Positions 1-9,225 of a stretch of 49,632 nucleotides of DNA are shown piece by piece. Numbering within the stretch: position 1 is the stretch's first letter; each line of letters starts with the position of its first letter. A model generated the notes under the pieces. That model saw nothing but the letters and a program-made list of their open reading frames with translations, had not been told where the DNA came from and made no database searches. Position numbers and translations under genes: made by a program. This stretch comes from Candidatus Nitrosocosmicus sp. (GTDB lineage Archaea; Thermoproteota; Nitrososphaeria; Nitrososphaerales; Nitrososphaeraceae): contig JAPSGR010000012.1 in assembly GCA_031177355.1 (NCBI GenBank), positions 1 to 49,632 of the forward strand. Direction: 5' to 3'.

Positions 1-1
1 A

Positions 2-586
2 AATGGACAAAATCAAGGGAATCAAACTAATGCACTTGATTGCAAAGCCCTTAGTGCACAAATAAGTAAAAGTGCTGTTCCGATTAACAATCCAAATCAG
101 GATGTTTGTGATACTGTCATTTTAAGATCAGATCCGCTAATTATAGGACAGAATGGAACGATACTAAACAAATTCTTGGTCATTAATTCCATAATAGAAA
201 CAATGCCCGCCCCATCTAATCTTTCGTCTGCAGTTGGAGGAGATAATGGCAACAATAATGCATCAAACCCAATGGTTATAGTAATGGGCGAATTTGCATT
301 ATTACAAGAGGAACTTAAACCAGCTTTAACTTCATTATCCCAAGCAAACCTAAATGTAACAGCAGTACATAACCATCCAATTCTTGAAAAACCTCCGATG
401 ATATTTGTACATTGGAATACAATGGGAAACCTTGATACAGTTATGGGTCAAATAAAGGATGTAGTAGCTGATTATCAAAAGATTCAAGTACAATCAGGAT
501 CGAATCAGAATCAAGGAAATAATTCAACAGCCAATCCTTTGGAACAAGTAGGCAAGACCTTGAGTGGTGCATTGGGACTAGATTAA
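2..586 (+). CDS. DUF1259 (LppY/LpqO-family) protein, 5'-truncated by the window edge
   Basis: The frame is open from base 2 to the TAA at 584-586, so only the C-terminal about 194 residues are seen. The TTG at 176 is an internal codon and not a convincing start. The segment GEFALLQEELKPALTSL followed by NVTAVHNHPILEKPPMIFVHW (around bases 287-420) matches the DUF1259 / LppY-LpqO pattern, in which the same motif (growth of a 'NVTALHNH' strand into 'MHxxG') occurs twice per protein; here only the second copy is complete. Family members are usually secreted or lipid-anchored and have no defined activity. The tail is Asn/Gln-rich (SGSNQNQGNNST), typical of exported proteins in this window. Function beyond the family name is unknown. 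Confidence 0.8.
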   Translation, partial: NGQNQGNQTNALDCKALSAQISKSAVPINNPNQDVCDTVILRSDPLIIGQNGTILNKFLVINSIIETMPAPSNLSSAVGGDNGNNNASNPMVIVMGEFALLQEELKPALTSLSQANLNVTAVHNHPILEKPPMIFVHWNTMGNLDTVMGQIKDVVADYQKIQVQSGSNQNQGNNSTANPLEQVGKTLSGALGLD

Positions 587-1064
587 CATTACAGCCTCTT
601 TTCATAATTTATTGAAGCACCATAACTATTGTACAGGATTAGTGGTAACTATTATCCATTGTCATATCGCAACTAACAAGCAAATAATCAATAGCGAAAA
701 AATTTTATCAGTAATTACCCTTTTAGTTATCGTCCCGCTGTAAAACAGGGACTCATATATAATAGTTGGATTAATAAAGCAGTATTCGGCTTAGTATTAA
801 AGTATAGTAGTTAAAGTGAATATTATATACTCAATAATTATCGAATGACTCCAAGATTTCCTTGTAGTTAATTGAATAAAACCAGAATTATTCCAATTAA
901 AACCAGTATCACATCATCTTATCATAATAACAATATTGGAAATTCAAGTCAATTCTCAATACCGCATGCAGATCTAGTCTTACTAACCTGAAACCCTGAT
1001 TTGCCAGTCAAGTAAGTAACATAAATTATCTTATCTTACAGTTAGTTCTATAGAAAATCATAGT
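587..1064. other. Intergenic, 478 bp
   Basis: There is no convincing ORF. A short hairpin, gtccc (732-736) pairing with gggac (748-752) with a tgt/aca extension inside the loop, is the only structure seen; it could be a terminator or RNA fragment but has no adjoining T-tract. Confidence 0.4.
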
Positions 1065-2189
1065 TTAGTCTTTATATACTGTTTGTCCTTCGCCTATTAC
1101 TAATATAGGAAAACTTGAAAATGAAAAAGGATCTCCATTCCAAACTATAAATGATGCCTTATAACCTGGCTTAACCTGGCCTATTTTTTGCGCACCAATT
1201 ATATCAGCAGCTACTGAAGTGATTTTCGAAATTGCGGCGGGTTTTGAAAGTCCAAAGCGCAATAAGTGTCTCACAGTATAAAACATGTTTCTTTGAAGAA
1301 CGATAGGATGATCGCTCATAAGAGAAAATTTTGCTCCAGATCTCAACAAAAGTTCAGCGTTTCTCCAACTATTGTGCCTCAATTCATCTTTATTGGAAAA
1401 AGAGTCCATAGGCCCGTAAATAATAGGTGTGGAATTTGCTTTCAATGCTTCAAAAATTTCGACTCTATGAACGTCAAGACAGTGATTTGCAACTACTTTT
1501 AAATCAAACTCCTTTACTAATTGAATTAAAATTCGTACATCATCTTCTCTGTGGACATGCATCATTACTTTGTACTTTTGATTTAAGATGTCCATCAATA
1601 CTTCAGTTTCGGGATCAATGTCATCCCTTTTTTTTGAACCTTCATTTAAAAGATTTTGTGTTTTTTTGGCCTTGATTAAATTTTCTCTTAGTAGAGATAC
1701 AAGACCCATGCGAGTTGATGGTCTTTTTCCCTTCCAAGTTGTAGTACTTCTTGGATGAAATCCTAATGCGGCTTTTATTCCTATATCGCCAATGAAAGCA
1801 TCATCAATATCTTTGGCAAAATTTCTTATTAGAACAATTTTTCCTCCAATAATGTTGCCGCTCCCAGGAAAGGCACCTGAATAAAGGACTCCATGTTCTA
1901 TAGATTCCTCAAACATTGGATCATCCATATAGATACTATGTAACGCATTTGCTAAAGGAGTAAAGGGATCCATTTGTTCATTTTCTTCATATTGTCCACT
2001 GTATTCGGCAGAACGCTGTAATCCAATGTGACTATGTGAGTCAATAAAAGCAGGTGTTACAACAATATCATCACCTTCTATAATTAATTCCCCCTCGTCT
2101 TCCGTAGGCCTTTTAATATCAACATATTTTATTTCATCATTTTCAAAACCGATGAAAACGTTTTTTCTTTCATTAATACCATCATACAA
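1065..2189 (-). CDS. Amidohydrolase-superfamily metal-dependent hydrolase
   Basis: This is a TIM-barrel amidohydrolase of the imidazolonepropionase-like type. Counting from the TTG at 2189, the first metal motif is FIDSHSH (H52, H54). It is followed by MHVHRE (H211/H213), ANHCLDVH (H236, H241) and MSDHP (D293), which are the expected metal and catalytic positions. A GAFPGSGNIIGG loop near residue 106 resembles the subgroup annotated as imidazolonepropionase-like. The substrate cannot be told. The frame stays open upstream to a TGA near 2228 and would add the typical first strand (KIIKASHLYDG). There is no ATG/GTG/TTG there, but GAGGT lies 9 nt before an ATA at 2211-2213, so the true start may be that ATA. 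The gene is monocistronic; the next gene on this strand starts more than 1 kb away. Confidence 0.85.
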   Translation of the reverse strand: MYDGINERKNVFIGFENDEIKYVDIKRPTEDEGELIIEGDDIVVTPAFIDSHSHIGLQRSAEYSGQYEENEQMDPFTPLANALHSIYMDDPMFEESIEHGVLYSGAFPGSGNIIGGKIVLIRNFAKDIDDAFIGDIGIKAALGFHPRSTTTWKGKRPSTRMGLVSLLRENLIKAKKTQNLLNEGSKKRDDIDPETEVLMDILNQKYKVMMHVHREDDVRILIQLVKEFDLKVVANHCLDVHRVEIFEALKANSTPIIYGPMDSFSNKDELRHNSWRNAELLLRSGAKFSLMSDHPIVLQRNMFYTVRHLLRFGLSKPAAISKITSVAADIIGAQKIGQVKPGYKASFIVWNGDPFSFSSFPILVIGEGQTVYKD

Positions 2190-2213
2190 ATGGGATGCTT
2201 TTATTATTTTTAT

Positions 2214-2635
2214 ATTTTTATTACCTCATAGAAGTAGACTTCTAGTCGATTTGAAGTAACATACTATTTATAGTCATACTTGCATACAAACATCGTTTGG
2301 ATAACAACAACAACAACAAACATCAATAGATAGGCTATATCACTTTAAGGTAACATATCTAATTGCCATTAGTAATCAAATATAATTAATACTTTAATCT
2401 TGGATTGATAAAATTACTCATTGTCTGTGAGAATAGCCACGATCCTTGAAAAAAAATGAAAAATGACATTATGGGTATGAAAGATTAAGAAGATAAATAA
2501 AATAAAAGTACATACATAATGCCAACTGTTTTTTATTTCATATAGTTAAGGTAATCAGTATATTATTCTAGCTGCTAAAATCATCACTATTATTAGATTT
2601 GTCAGGCTATCCATATTGTGTACAGGAAAATGAAC
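2214..2635. other. Intergenic, 422 bp, with a (CAA)n tract
   Basis: It contains a short (aac/caa)n microsatellite at about 2303-2322 and the GAGGT motif (about 2223-2227) upstream of the amidohydrolase. No ORF or RNA was recognised in the rest. Confidence 0.5.
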
Positions 2636-4108
2636 CTAGCAATTACTATCGGTGATAGCAAATACTGTTTTAATCTGCTTTTGATTTCTCCTAAAATTGA
2701 CTATCCCAATTACAAATATAATTACGGATAGAGCTATGACCAGATAAAAGAGAAATGAATCATTTGGCTCAGGTATATTGGTATTATGGTGCATAGTAAA
2801 CGAATCATGACTCATTGTTTCTAATGATGGCGGCGAGGTCACTGAAAGAAAAGAGGCCACTATTAGAACAATTATGCCTAAAATTGACTCGATTTTTAAA
2901 GATCTATTAAGTGTTTTAAATAAAAGTGTTCTTTTTTTGTGATATTGTTGAATAAGGTTAGCATTATTTTTTTTATCGAGAATTTTTAACGAATTAGATG
3001 TTATTGATGTATATTTATATATTTTAATCTGATTATATCGTCCAATAAAAATCAATGGAAAGGCCAATGCTAGCTTTAAAACAAGTATTTGTCCATACGT
3101 TGTATCAAACACTGAACCTAAATCCTGAAGATGCACATAACCTAAATAGAGACCAGATATTCCGATTATACAAAGAGCAATAATAACTATAAAAGAAAAA
3201 TACATGAGAGCGATAGACATGTCGTGAACACTTATTATTCTATTAGAAATGTTAGGAATTGTATTTGTAGTATTTGGTTTATCATCCAGGTCATCAATAG
3301 GTTTGAGATTTTTTACAACAACTAAAGAAAGATAAAACAAGCCACCTAACCATATGGAAACGGCCATAAAGTGAACCCAATCCACGGAAACTGCAATAGT
3401 AGGGAATGAGGATAGCGAGTTACTATGACTTACCATACTGTTTGAAAAGAGATTGATAGCAGATAAAGCGAGTACAATTAACAATAATAATTGATTGGAT
3501 ATGCTATTGCTAAAGGATATTATATTTGCAGATTCTTTATCGAGGTTCTCATTTTTTATCTGATTTGCTTTCTTCTTTTTTCTATATATGATATATAAAG
3601 TAAACATTACTCCGATTAATGTCGAAGAAGTCACAATTCTAAAAATCCAAACTTGACCTACAGAAGTGGTATCTAATATATCAAATGCCGATAATATATC
3701 GATTTCCAAGTTCTGAGCTAATTGATACGATTGAAGCAGTAATGAACCAGTAGAAAAAACAATTATAGAAAAGCAACAAATTATTACTACAGATGTGACT
3801 CTTTTTAGATTTAAAATCCTTGTATGAAAATAGACATTGTCTTGCTTGGATAATATATTACCTCTTTTTTTGCTGAGAAATTTGCTAAAAAAGAAGTAAT
3901 TGAATATTATACCTAAAATTGCTACTTGAGATATTATTATTAGGGATTTTAATATTGCATCATTTACAGATGTTACTGCTTCAGATGTAGCAGCATTACT
4001 TACAGCGGTTTCAACTTGGACTTGTGCATATATATTAAAATTAATTAAATAAAGAGAAAAAATAAACGATATAACTAAAAAATAGGATACTATCTTGAAA
4101 GTCAACAT
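2636..4108 (-). CDS. CopD-domain copper-resistance membrane protein
   Basis: The 490-residue polytopic membrane protein starts with a signal-anchor and an Ala/Ser/Thr-rich outer loop, then has about eight hydrophobic helices. The segment VDWVHFMAVSIWLGGLFYL, followed later by a GISGLYLGYVHL helix and YGQILVLKLALAFPLIFIGRYNQ, is characteristic of the CopD domain (copper export or uptake partner of CopC). Charged cytoplasmic loops rich in Lys/Asn separate the helices. It lies 39 bp downstream of the secreted protein at 4148-4762 on the same strand, so the two are probably co-transcribed, and opposite to the CopC-domain gene at 4950. Known role: CopD works with periplasmic CopC in copper movement across the membrane. 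Ammonia oxidisers are copper-demanding, so uptake and not resistance is equally possible. Confidence 0.85.
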   Translation of the reverse strand: MLTFKIVSYFLVISFIFSLYLINFNIYAQVQVETAVSNAATSEAVTSVNDAILKSLIIISQVAILGIIFNYFFFSKFLSKKRGNILSKQDNVYFHTRILNLKRVTSVVIICCFSIIVFSTGSLLLQSYQLAQNLEIDILSAFDILDTTSVGQVWIFRIVTSSTLIGVMFTLYIIYRKKKKANQIKNENLDKESANIISFSNSISNQLLLLIVLALSAINLFSNSMVSHSNSLSSFPTIAVSVDWVHFMAVSIWLGGLFYLSLVVVKNLKPIDDLDDKPNTTNTIPNISNRIISVHDMSIALMYFSFIVIIALCIIGISGLYLGYVHLQDLGSVFDTTYGQILVLKLALAFPLIFIGRYNQIKIYKYTSITSNSLKILDKKNNANLIQQYHKKRTLLFKTLNRSLKIESILGIIVLIVASFLSVTSPPSLETMSHDSFTMHHNTNIPEPNDSFLFYLVIALSVIIFVIGIVNFRRNQKQIKTVFAITDSNC

Positions 4109-4147
4109 ATGAACAGCTTTTAGTGGCGTTATAGCAGTCTAAAAAAA

Positions 4148-4762
4148 TCAGTTGGAGGTTCTATTGATCTCCTGGTTTATCTTATACTGAGAAATATATG
4201 GTTCAGGGAAACCGATTCTTTCTTCAGGGCATCCAAATCCCCCCAAAAGTGCTTTTCTTTCTACGCCTTCAGATATTTGTACAGTCGAGTTATCTGATAT
4301 CCCTTGTTCGCCTGCAGGTGAACATGAGAAAGTCACGTCAAATGCCGTGCCATTGATATTTCCATATAGCCGGTAATCAAAAGTTGTTGCAACGGTAGGA
4401 TAGAATGTCTCTGATTCATAGCTTCCGACTTCACCATATGCAGGTTCTAGGTTAGATGTCATATTTTTATCACCTGCTATAACTTCTACTTGTAACATAT
4501 CTTCTATTCCAATTATTGGTTGAGTACCATTTACTCTGGTATTAGTTGGATCAGTAGCATTTGGCCAATAAGCATCAAGTGTTGCCGCAGTTTTATCGTC
4601 AACATATAATGGTTCATTTGCAGAACCTACTACAAACAAATAATCTTTACCATTAATCTCAAAAAGGGCCCGCTGATGAGCAGAAGACATTTGCAAAACA
4701 GGAGCTGTTAGCATCGAAACTGCAATCATGACTCCAAAGAATGTTAGAAAGACTATACTCAT
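4148..4762 (-). CDS. Secreted protein associated with CopD
   Basis: This is a 204-residue protein with an N-terminal hydrophobic signal (FLTFFGVMIAVSMLTAPVL) followed by a soluble, beta-rich ectodomain with several N-X-T/S sequons. No named domain was recognised. Two Cys residues (in FSCSPAG and GGFGCPEE) could form a disulfide. A TATA-like element, TTATAATAAA (minus strand, 4783-4792), is centred about 25 nt upstream of the ATG, implying a leaderless transcript. It is the first gene of a probable two-gene unit with the CopD-domain protein and shares a divergent promoter with the CopC-domain gene, which suggests a role in copper handling at the cell surface. That role is inferred from context only. 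Confidence 0.7.
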   Translation of the reverse strand: MSIVFLTFFGVMIAVSMLTAPVLQMSSAHQRALFEINGKDYLFVVGSANEPLYVDDKTAATLDAYWPNATDPTNTRVNGTQPIIGIEDMLQVEVIAGDKNMTSNLEPAYGEVGSYESETFYPTVATTFDYRLYGNINGTAFDVTFSCSPAGEQGISDNSTVQISEGVERKALLGGFGCPEERIGFPEPYISQYKINQEINRTSN

Positions 4763-4949
4763 TAATTATTTTGTAGTTTTTCTTTATTATAACACTTGTT
4801 GTACAACATCCGAACAGTAGAAAGATCTATCAGAACTAATTACTAATGCTTTCAAATAAAATACCATATTTAATAACTTGATCGAGTATATTATTGTAAT
4901 TCGATAGTTGTACAATAAGTATAATATACTTTTTAGTCGATAACATGAT
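4763..4949. promoter_or_regulatory. Divergent copper-locus promoter with paired TTGTACAA palindromes
   Basis: The minus-strand TATA box is at 4783-4792 and the plus-strand TATA box (tataatata) at 4920-4928, each about 26 nt from its start codon. A perfect 12-bp palindrome, tgttgtacaaca, is at 4797-4808 and an 8-bp palindrome, ttgtacaa, at 4908-4915; both sit about 12-15 bp upstream of their TATA box. A second inverted repeat, ttattgta (4891-4898) with tacaataa (4911-4918), overlaps the right-hand site. Placement just upstream of BRE/TATA would suit an activator or a shared metal-responsive regulator. Confidence 0.6.
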
Positions 4950-5723
4950 ATGAATGCTGTAGTTGTTACCTTTTTTGTTATTTTATTTATATCAGGAAAT
5001 GGTTTATTATTTTGGCAAGCATATGGTCATGCAAGCCCTATTACCTATGAGCCTAGTCCTAACGAGATAATTGATTCAGTACAATCTGTACCTGACAAAG
5101 CGACCATTTCATTTACAGAAACCCCTGAGCCAAGAGCAAGTAGTATTAAGGTTATAAATTCTAATAATGAAAGAGTAGATAACGATGATTTAAAATTAGT
5201 GGATTCTGAAAAATCACTCTCTGTTTCTTTAGACAAATCTAAAATGGCAACAGGTACTTATACGACAGATTGGATTGTATTATCAAGAGAAGATGGTCAC
5301 ATCACTAAAGGCTCTTATGTTTTTTCAGTGGTAGATAGCAATATTACAAGTGAAGAACAACAACAGCAACAACAAAATACTTCAGATGTTTCATCAGGAT
5401 ATTCAAAGAATGTTACAACGCCTGATAATGTAATCCTTACCTTTGATATAACTCCTAACAAGGTCGGTCAAAATACCTTTAATCTTTCTGCAGCATATAC
5501 TAATGGAACAGTAGTTGAAAATATTAGAAATGTGTACTTAGAGTTTAACAATCCTGTCAAAAACTTGGGACCGATAGTTGATGCAATGGAAAAGTTTGAT
5601 ACAGGAAAGTATTATCTTATAGGAAACTATCTAAGTCAAGATGGAAACTGGGAAATAGAAATTACTGTTCAAAGAATAGGCGAGTATGATATCAATCAAC
5701 AATTTGATGTAGAGATCGAATGA
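4950..5723 (+). CDS. CopC-domain secreted copper-binding protein
   Basis: The 257-residue protein has a signal sequence (residues 1-25) followed by GHASPITYEPSPNEII, the CopC N-terminus. Cleavage before H27 would expose an N-terminal His as in CopC, and SREDGHITKGSY supplies D115 and H117, matching the Asp and His that complete the high-affinity Cu(II) site. The CopC beta-barrel spans about residues 27-129. A Gln/Ser-rich linker (six consecutive Gln near 138) leads to a second beta domain (about 157-257) like those fused to YtkA/CopC proteins, unassigned here. The ATG lies 26 nt after a TATA box, giving a leaderless transcript. It is transcribed away from the CopD gene pair. Probable role: extracytoplasmic copper capture or delivery. 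Confidence 0.88.
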   Translation: MNAVVVTFFVILFISGNGLLFWQAYGHASPITYEPSPNEIIDSVQSVPDKATISFTETPEPRASSIKVINSNNERVDNDDLKLVDSEKSLSVSLDKSKMATGTYTTDWIVLSREDGHITKGSYVFSVVDSNITSEEQQQQQQNTSDVSSGYSKNVTTPDNVILTFDITPNKVGQNTFNLSAAYTNGTVVENIRNVYLEFNNPVKNLGPIVDAMEKFDTGKYYLIGNYLSQDGNWEIEITVQRIGEYDINQQFDVEIE

Positions 5724-6300
5724 TTGATTTCTTTAAATTTCAAAAATAATCTAAACTTGTGAATAATTACCCACACGAAATAACTGCAGAATTATAATTT
5801 TAGTTTCTAAGCAGTGAGGTAAATTTTAAGACAGGACATACCTCATTTCTTTTCAGATAAAAAAAATGGATCATCTTGAATCTAAAAATCTGATTACTAA
5901 GTAATTTAATATATTGGCCTATTTTTAGTATAAGAAAAGGTCGAGATTAAATATTGTATCATATAAATTAGATTATTTACATGAGTAATTGAGCCATTTT
6001 ATACTATCTCATTAATTAATATTCAATACTAACAATTGGTACACATCAAAGCTTGGATTTTGAATGAAAATCATGGATATATAAAGACCATGTTACTAGT
6101 GTCGAATTTCCTAAAACAATAACCTTCTGTTTAGTAGCAATCTTTAACAATACCAAACTAAATTTAAGAATACCGGAAAAAAGAACACCAATAATTAGAC
6201 TCTAGGTTCTTCCTGTGAAGTATATCTGAATACCCTTCAGTTATACATGTATCTTCAGAACTAGTTGTAATCTGTTCCTCCAGGCTTCGTAATCTGGTTA
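5724..6300. other. Intergenic, 577 bp, between convergent genes
   Basis: This is AT-rich DNA. An open frame on the minus strand continues past the end of the 6301 gene (about 6163-6340, reading LLDKIVTRLRSLEEQI) but has no ATG, GTG or TTG, so it was not called. No terminator hairpin was seen. Confidence 0.4.
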
Positions 6301-6798
6301 CTATTTTGTCAAGAAGACTTCTGTTGAAATAGTGTTAGAAATTATATTATCTAGCGTATCTAACATATGAATCTCGACTCTGACATCTTGGATGGTTTTG
6401 TCGGCAAATGAAGTTGCAAATTGAACAATTCCGGATTGTCCTACTACATATCCCTTTGGAATGGATGACGTTTTCAAAAGGGTCCCATCGGATTGATAAA
6501 CTTTCATAATTCCACCCATTGGGGTGTGTACTACATTGGGGTCATATGTTTGGTAATTAACAAGAACTTTAAGTTGATTAAAAGTATTATCTGACAACGG
6601 AGCAAAATTTACAGAGTCTAAACTAATATTTATTTTGTTTGAAGTATTTATAGCATTTTCTCGAGGGGTTTCTTGAGCAAAAGCGTTCACAACCGATAAC
6701 AACCAACTGTTATTAAATTCAGTAATGCCTGTAAAAAATATTGCACCAGCTAACAAGACAATCACAGGTATTCTAACATATTTGAGATTTAGTTTCAT
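6301..6798 (-). CDS. Secreted protein of unknown function
   Basis: This is a 165-residue exported protein. The longest frame starts at 6840, but the ATG at 6798 gives a better signal peptide (MKLNLKYVRIPVIVLLAGAI), and a TATATAT element at 6826-6832 would lie inside the longer version about 31 nt upstream, so 6798 is preferred. After the signal comes a compact domain with alternating beta-strand character (INISLDSVNFAPLSD, KVLVNYQTYDPNVVHTPMGG, DVRVEIHML), suggesting an immunoglobulin-like beta-sandwich. There is no Cys, catalytic motif or anchor. The family was not recognised. Convergent to the CopC gene but 577 bp away, so no functional link is claimed. Confidence 0.65.
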   Translation of the reverse strand: MKLNLKYVRIPVIVLLAGAIFFTGITEFNNSWLLSVVNAFAQETPRENAINTSNKINISLDSVNFAPLSDNTFNQLKVLVNYQTYDPNVVHTPMGGIMKVYQSDGTLLKTSSIPKGYVVGQSGIVQFATSFADKTIQDVRVEIHMLDTLDNIISNTISTEVFLTK

Positions 6799-6840
6799 TT
6801 TCAATGACTCACTATTTATTGAACCTATATATGCAATCAT

Positions 6841-7192
6841 CCTAATTAATTGGTGATATGAATATATAATGTATAAAGCATGTTTTTAACTTAATAAAAA
6901 TATAAGAGAAAATTCATCGAGATTATACTTTTTATATATTCTCTTACTTTGAATAATAAAAATGAGGATATAGTGATTGATCGATATTTGAATAGTCATT
7001 AAAGAATTATTTAGAATATAAATAGTTTTATTGGGGTAATCGAGACAATGATAAAAATAGATATCCTGCAAAATACTTAATAAGTAGATAAATCGAGGAT
7101 AATTCTTATCTGTTCGAAATTCCTCAAACATATTTATAAAAAACTCTAAAATAGCTAATATATATTGAATTATAGTAATAGAATTTACAAGT
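6841..7192. other. Intergenic, 352 bp, two outward promoters
   Basis: A TATA-like ctaatatatattg (about 7155-7166) serves the secreted protein at 7193. The long minus-strand frame here (6886-7302) is antisense to that gene and looks like chance. Nothing else was seen. Confidence 0.4.
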
Positions 7193-7450
7193 ATGAACAT
7201 AACTAAAACATTACTAGTATCAACAGCAGTGGTTCTTGCACTTGCATTGGTCTTAGCTCCATTAGCCATTTCAGAAGATGCATTAGCAAAAAAAAGTAAC
7301 AAGGCAAAACAAATTATCAGTCAATCACAAAAATCAAAACAAAATAGCCAAGTAATCTCGGGTGGTAGTTCAATAGCCTCTGGAAACAACATCAACCTCC
7401 AATTCCAATCTAACTCAGGTAGTAACGCATTAGCCCAATCCAACAACTAA
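7193..7450 (+). CDS. Small secreted Ser/Asn/Gln-rich protein
   Basis: The 85-residue protein has a clear signal peptide (MNITKTLLVSTAVVLALAL ... APLAIS, cleavage near residue 27) followed by a low-complexity mature part rich in Lys, Ser, Gln and Asn (SKQNSQVISGG, QFQSNSGSNALAQSNN). A TATA box about 30 nt upstream implies a leaderless or very short-leader mRNA, and a run of eight T follows the stop directly. No domain was recognised. Such short exported Asn/Ser/Gln proteins recur in this window and may contribute to the cell surface or extracellular matrix, which is an inference only. Confidence 0.75.
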   Translation: MNITKTLLVSTAVVLALALVLAPLAISEDALAKKSNKAKQIISQSQKSKQNSQVISGGSSIASGNNINLQFQSNSGSNALAQSNN

Positions 7451-7458
7451 TTTTTTTT
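7451..7458 (+). terminator. T-tract terminator after the small secreted protein gene
   Basis: Eight consecutive T residues begin immediately after the TAA of the preceding gene and are followed by gttttg. This is a typical archaeal oligo-T termination signal; there is no stem-loop. Confidence 0.6.
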
Positions 7459-8258
7459 GTTTTGCTATACTTATGAATCAATTATTTTCTCAATGAAATA
7501 GTAATATTCGTTTGAAAAAGAATTCCGCATATACGATTTCATTCTACAATACTCACTACTAATCGGATTATGTTAATTGATTAAATAAAATTAGGATGGA
7601 TGATTAAATTAGTTCTCCTATTGACACCAGTATAGATTAGTATCCTTCAGTTTATCAAATGCAATATGAAGTATCGATATTTGTTTCATTTGATTGACAC
7701 TGGATCGGTGATACCTTTAAAATATACATGCACATTTAGTTAAGATGATTATATCCTTTGAATAAGGTATTTTTAAATACAATTATTTATGTCGGGATAA
7801 GACATATACTAAGTTTATAGTTGTCTAGATTTTAAGCAAAATGCTAATGTCTATATCATACTCAACAGAAACTCCCCATTATGAAATAATGTAAAATCAT
7901 ATTATCGTATTGATCAATGTTTTAATTCTTATAATTGCTTTGGTAATGTTCCTAATGAAATAGAAAGATATAAGATTTTATAAAATGTATATAGTTTTGT
8001 GAGTATTGCTAGGTATCAGCAGAATATTTTCAATGTAATTGTTAGGTTTGGTCATGATTTAAGTTGAATCTATGAAAAGTATTCAATTTGCAGACAATGT
8101 TAAAATAGGTAAAAAAGCATGGCGATTCTTGACACATTTGTAAACTTATAAGCAATAAAAGCGAGATGTTATGATCGAAGATATGAAGCATTATATTGAC
8201 CCAGTGTTAAGATCTAAAGACTTTTCTTTTAACTTCAACTTGTACATTTGACTATAAT
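7459..8258. other. Intergenic, 800 bp, with possible micro-ORFs
   Basis: No gene of ordinary size is present. Two adjacent tiny plus-strand frames look vaguely protein-like: 8072-8143 (starts MKSIQFADNVKIGKKAW) and 8171-8251 (starts MIEDMKHYIDPVLRSKDF). They may be micropeptides, the remains of a gene, or chance; neither has a well-placed TATA box. Confidence 0.35.
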
Positions 8259-9071
8259 ATGAACCGTTTAATGTTACTTTCATCTATGTTTGCAATTATT
8301 TCTCTATTCTTCTTCATTATGTTATTCTATAATAATTTGTTCACAGTAACTGAATCCCATGAAAGGTTAACGGCATCACTTACTTTACATAACGAAAAAA
8401 CCAGAAATTACTCTAATTTTGGAATAATACCTAATATAGTAAATGCTACCACTAATTGGATAGCAGAGTATGGATATGCAGGAGTTTTTACAGCAGCATT
8501 AGCTGAAAATCTTTTTCCACCAATCCCAAGTGAATTAATATTTCCATTGGCAGGCATTACCGCTTTTACCAAAGATTTGGGGTTTTTGGAAGGTGTAATT
8601 GGTATGTCTTTGGCAGGTGCAGCTGGGTCAACTGTAGGTGCATTAATAATCTACTATATATCCCGAAGAATTGGTAAAGCCGCTGTTCTTAAGATTGGGA
8701 AGCGTATAGGAATTGGAGAAGAAGAATTAGAAAAGGCGGAAGAATGGTTTGATAAACACGGTCAAGCTGCTGTTTTCTTCGGAAGAATGGCCCCAGGTGT
8801 CCGAGAGATCATTTCAATTCCTGCAGGAATTGAAAAAATGAAACTAAGTGCATTTATTGTCTTTACTTTTGCAGGCTCTTTAGTATGGTGCACATTTTTG
8901 ACAACAATAGGCTTCTTTCTAGGCGAGGTATGGAACAGACTCTATAAAGAATATTCATTTGTATTGGATTTCGCAGCGATTGTCATAATTGGAGGAATAA
9001 TTACAGTAATTCTTTATCGACATCATAAAAAGAAGAGGAAGAATAAGAGAAAGAGTAATAAAAAAATATGA
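8259..9071 (+). CDS. DedA-family (VTT-domain) membrane protein
   Basis: The 270-residue protein has an N-terminal membrane anchor (residues 6-24), then the DedA core. This core comprises AALAENLFPPIPSELIFPLAG (E83 and the PPIPSE re-entrant motif at 87-92), a GAAGSTVGALIIYYISRRIG helix, and FFGRMAPGVREIISIPAG (about 173-189), where Arg and Pro are the family's essential residues. The C-terminus is strongly basic (HHKKKRKNKRKSNKK), cytoplasmic by the positive-inside rule. DedA/VTT proteins are linked to lipid scrambling or flippase activity and membrane homeostasis. The core begins only near residue 65, so the N-terminal helix is an addition compared with the usual about 200-residue members. 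It is monocistronic. Confidence 0.9.
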   Translation: MNRLMLLSSMFAIISLFFFIMLFYNNLFTVTESHERLTASLTLHNEKTRNYSNFGIIPNIVNATTNWIAEYGYAGVFTAALAENLFPPIPSELIFPLAGITAFTKDLGFLEGVIGMSLAGAAGSTVGALIIYYISRRIGKAAVLKIGKRIGIGEEELEKAEEWFDKHGQAAVFFGRMAPGVREIISIPAGIEKMKLSAFIVFTFAGSLVWCTFLTTIGFFLGEVWNRLYKEYSFVLDFAAIVIIGGIITVILYRHHKKKRKNKRKSNKKI

Positions 9072-9225
9072 GCAAGGTCAATTGAGAATTACTTGTTGAA
9101 TTTGATTATTTATCTCGAATTATCTAGAGGAATTAGCTCTACAAAGTATATCAGAACCGTCGATGATGTAAAAATGTATTTATTATAATTATTCCAAATG
9201 TTTAATAACTTTTGTAATTTCCTAT

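Noticed and set aside
6163-6340. Minus-strand open frame reading LLDKIVTRLRSLEEQITT
   Set aside because: It looks like a coiled coil but has no ATG, GTG or TTG after the preceding stop and overlaps the end of the 6301 gene.
6886-7302. 138-codon minus-strand frame
   Set aside because: It is antisense to the secreted protein at 7193-7450, whose signal peptide, TATA box and terminator are clear. Its Ile/Leu/Tyr-rich composition is typical of random AT-rich frames.
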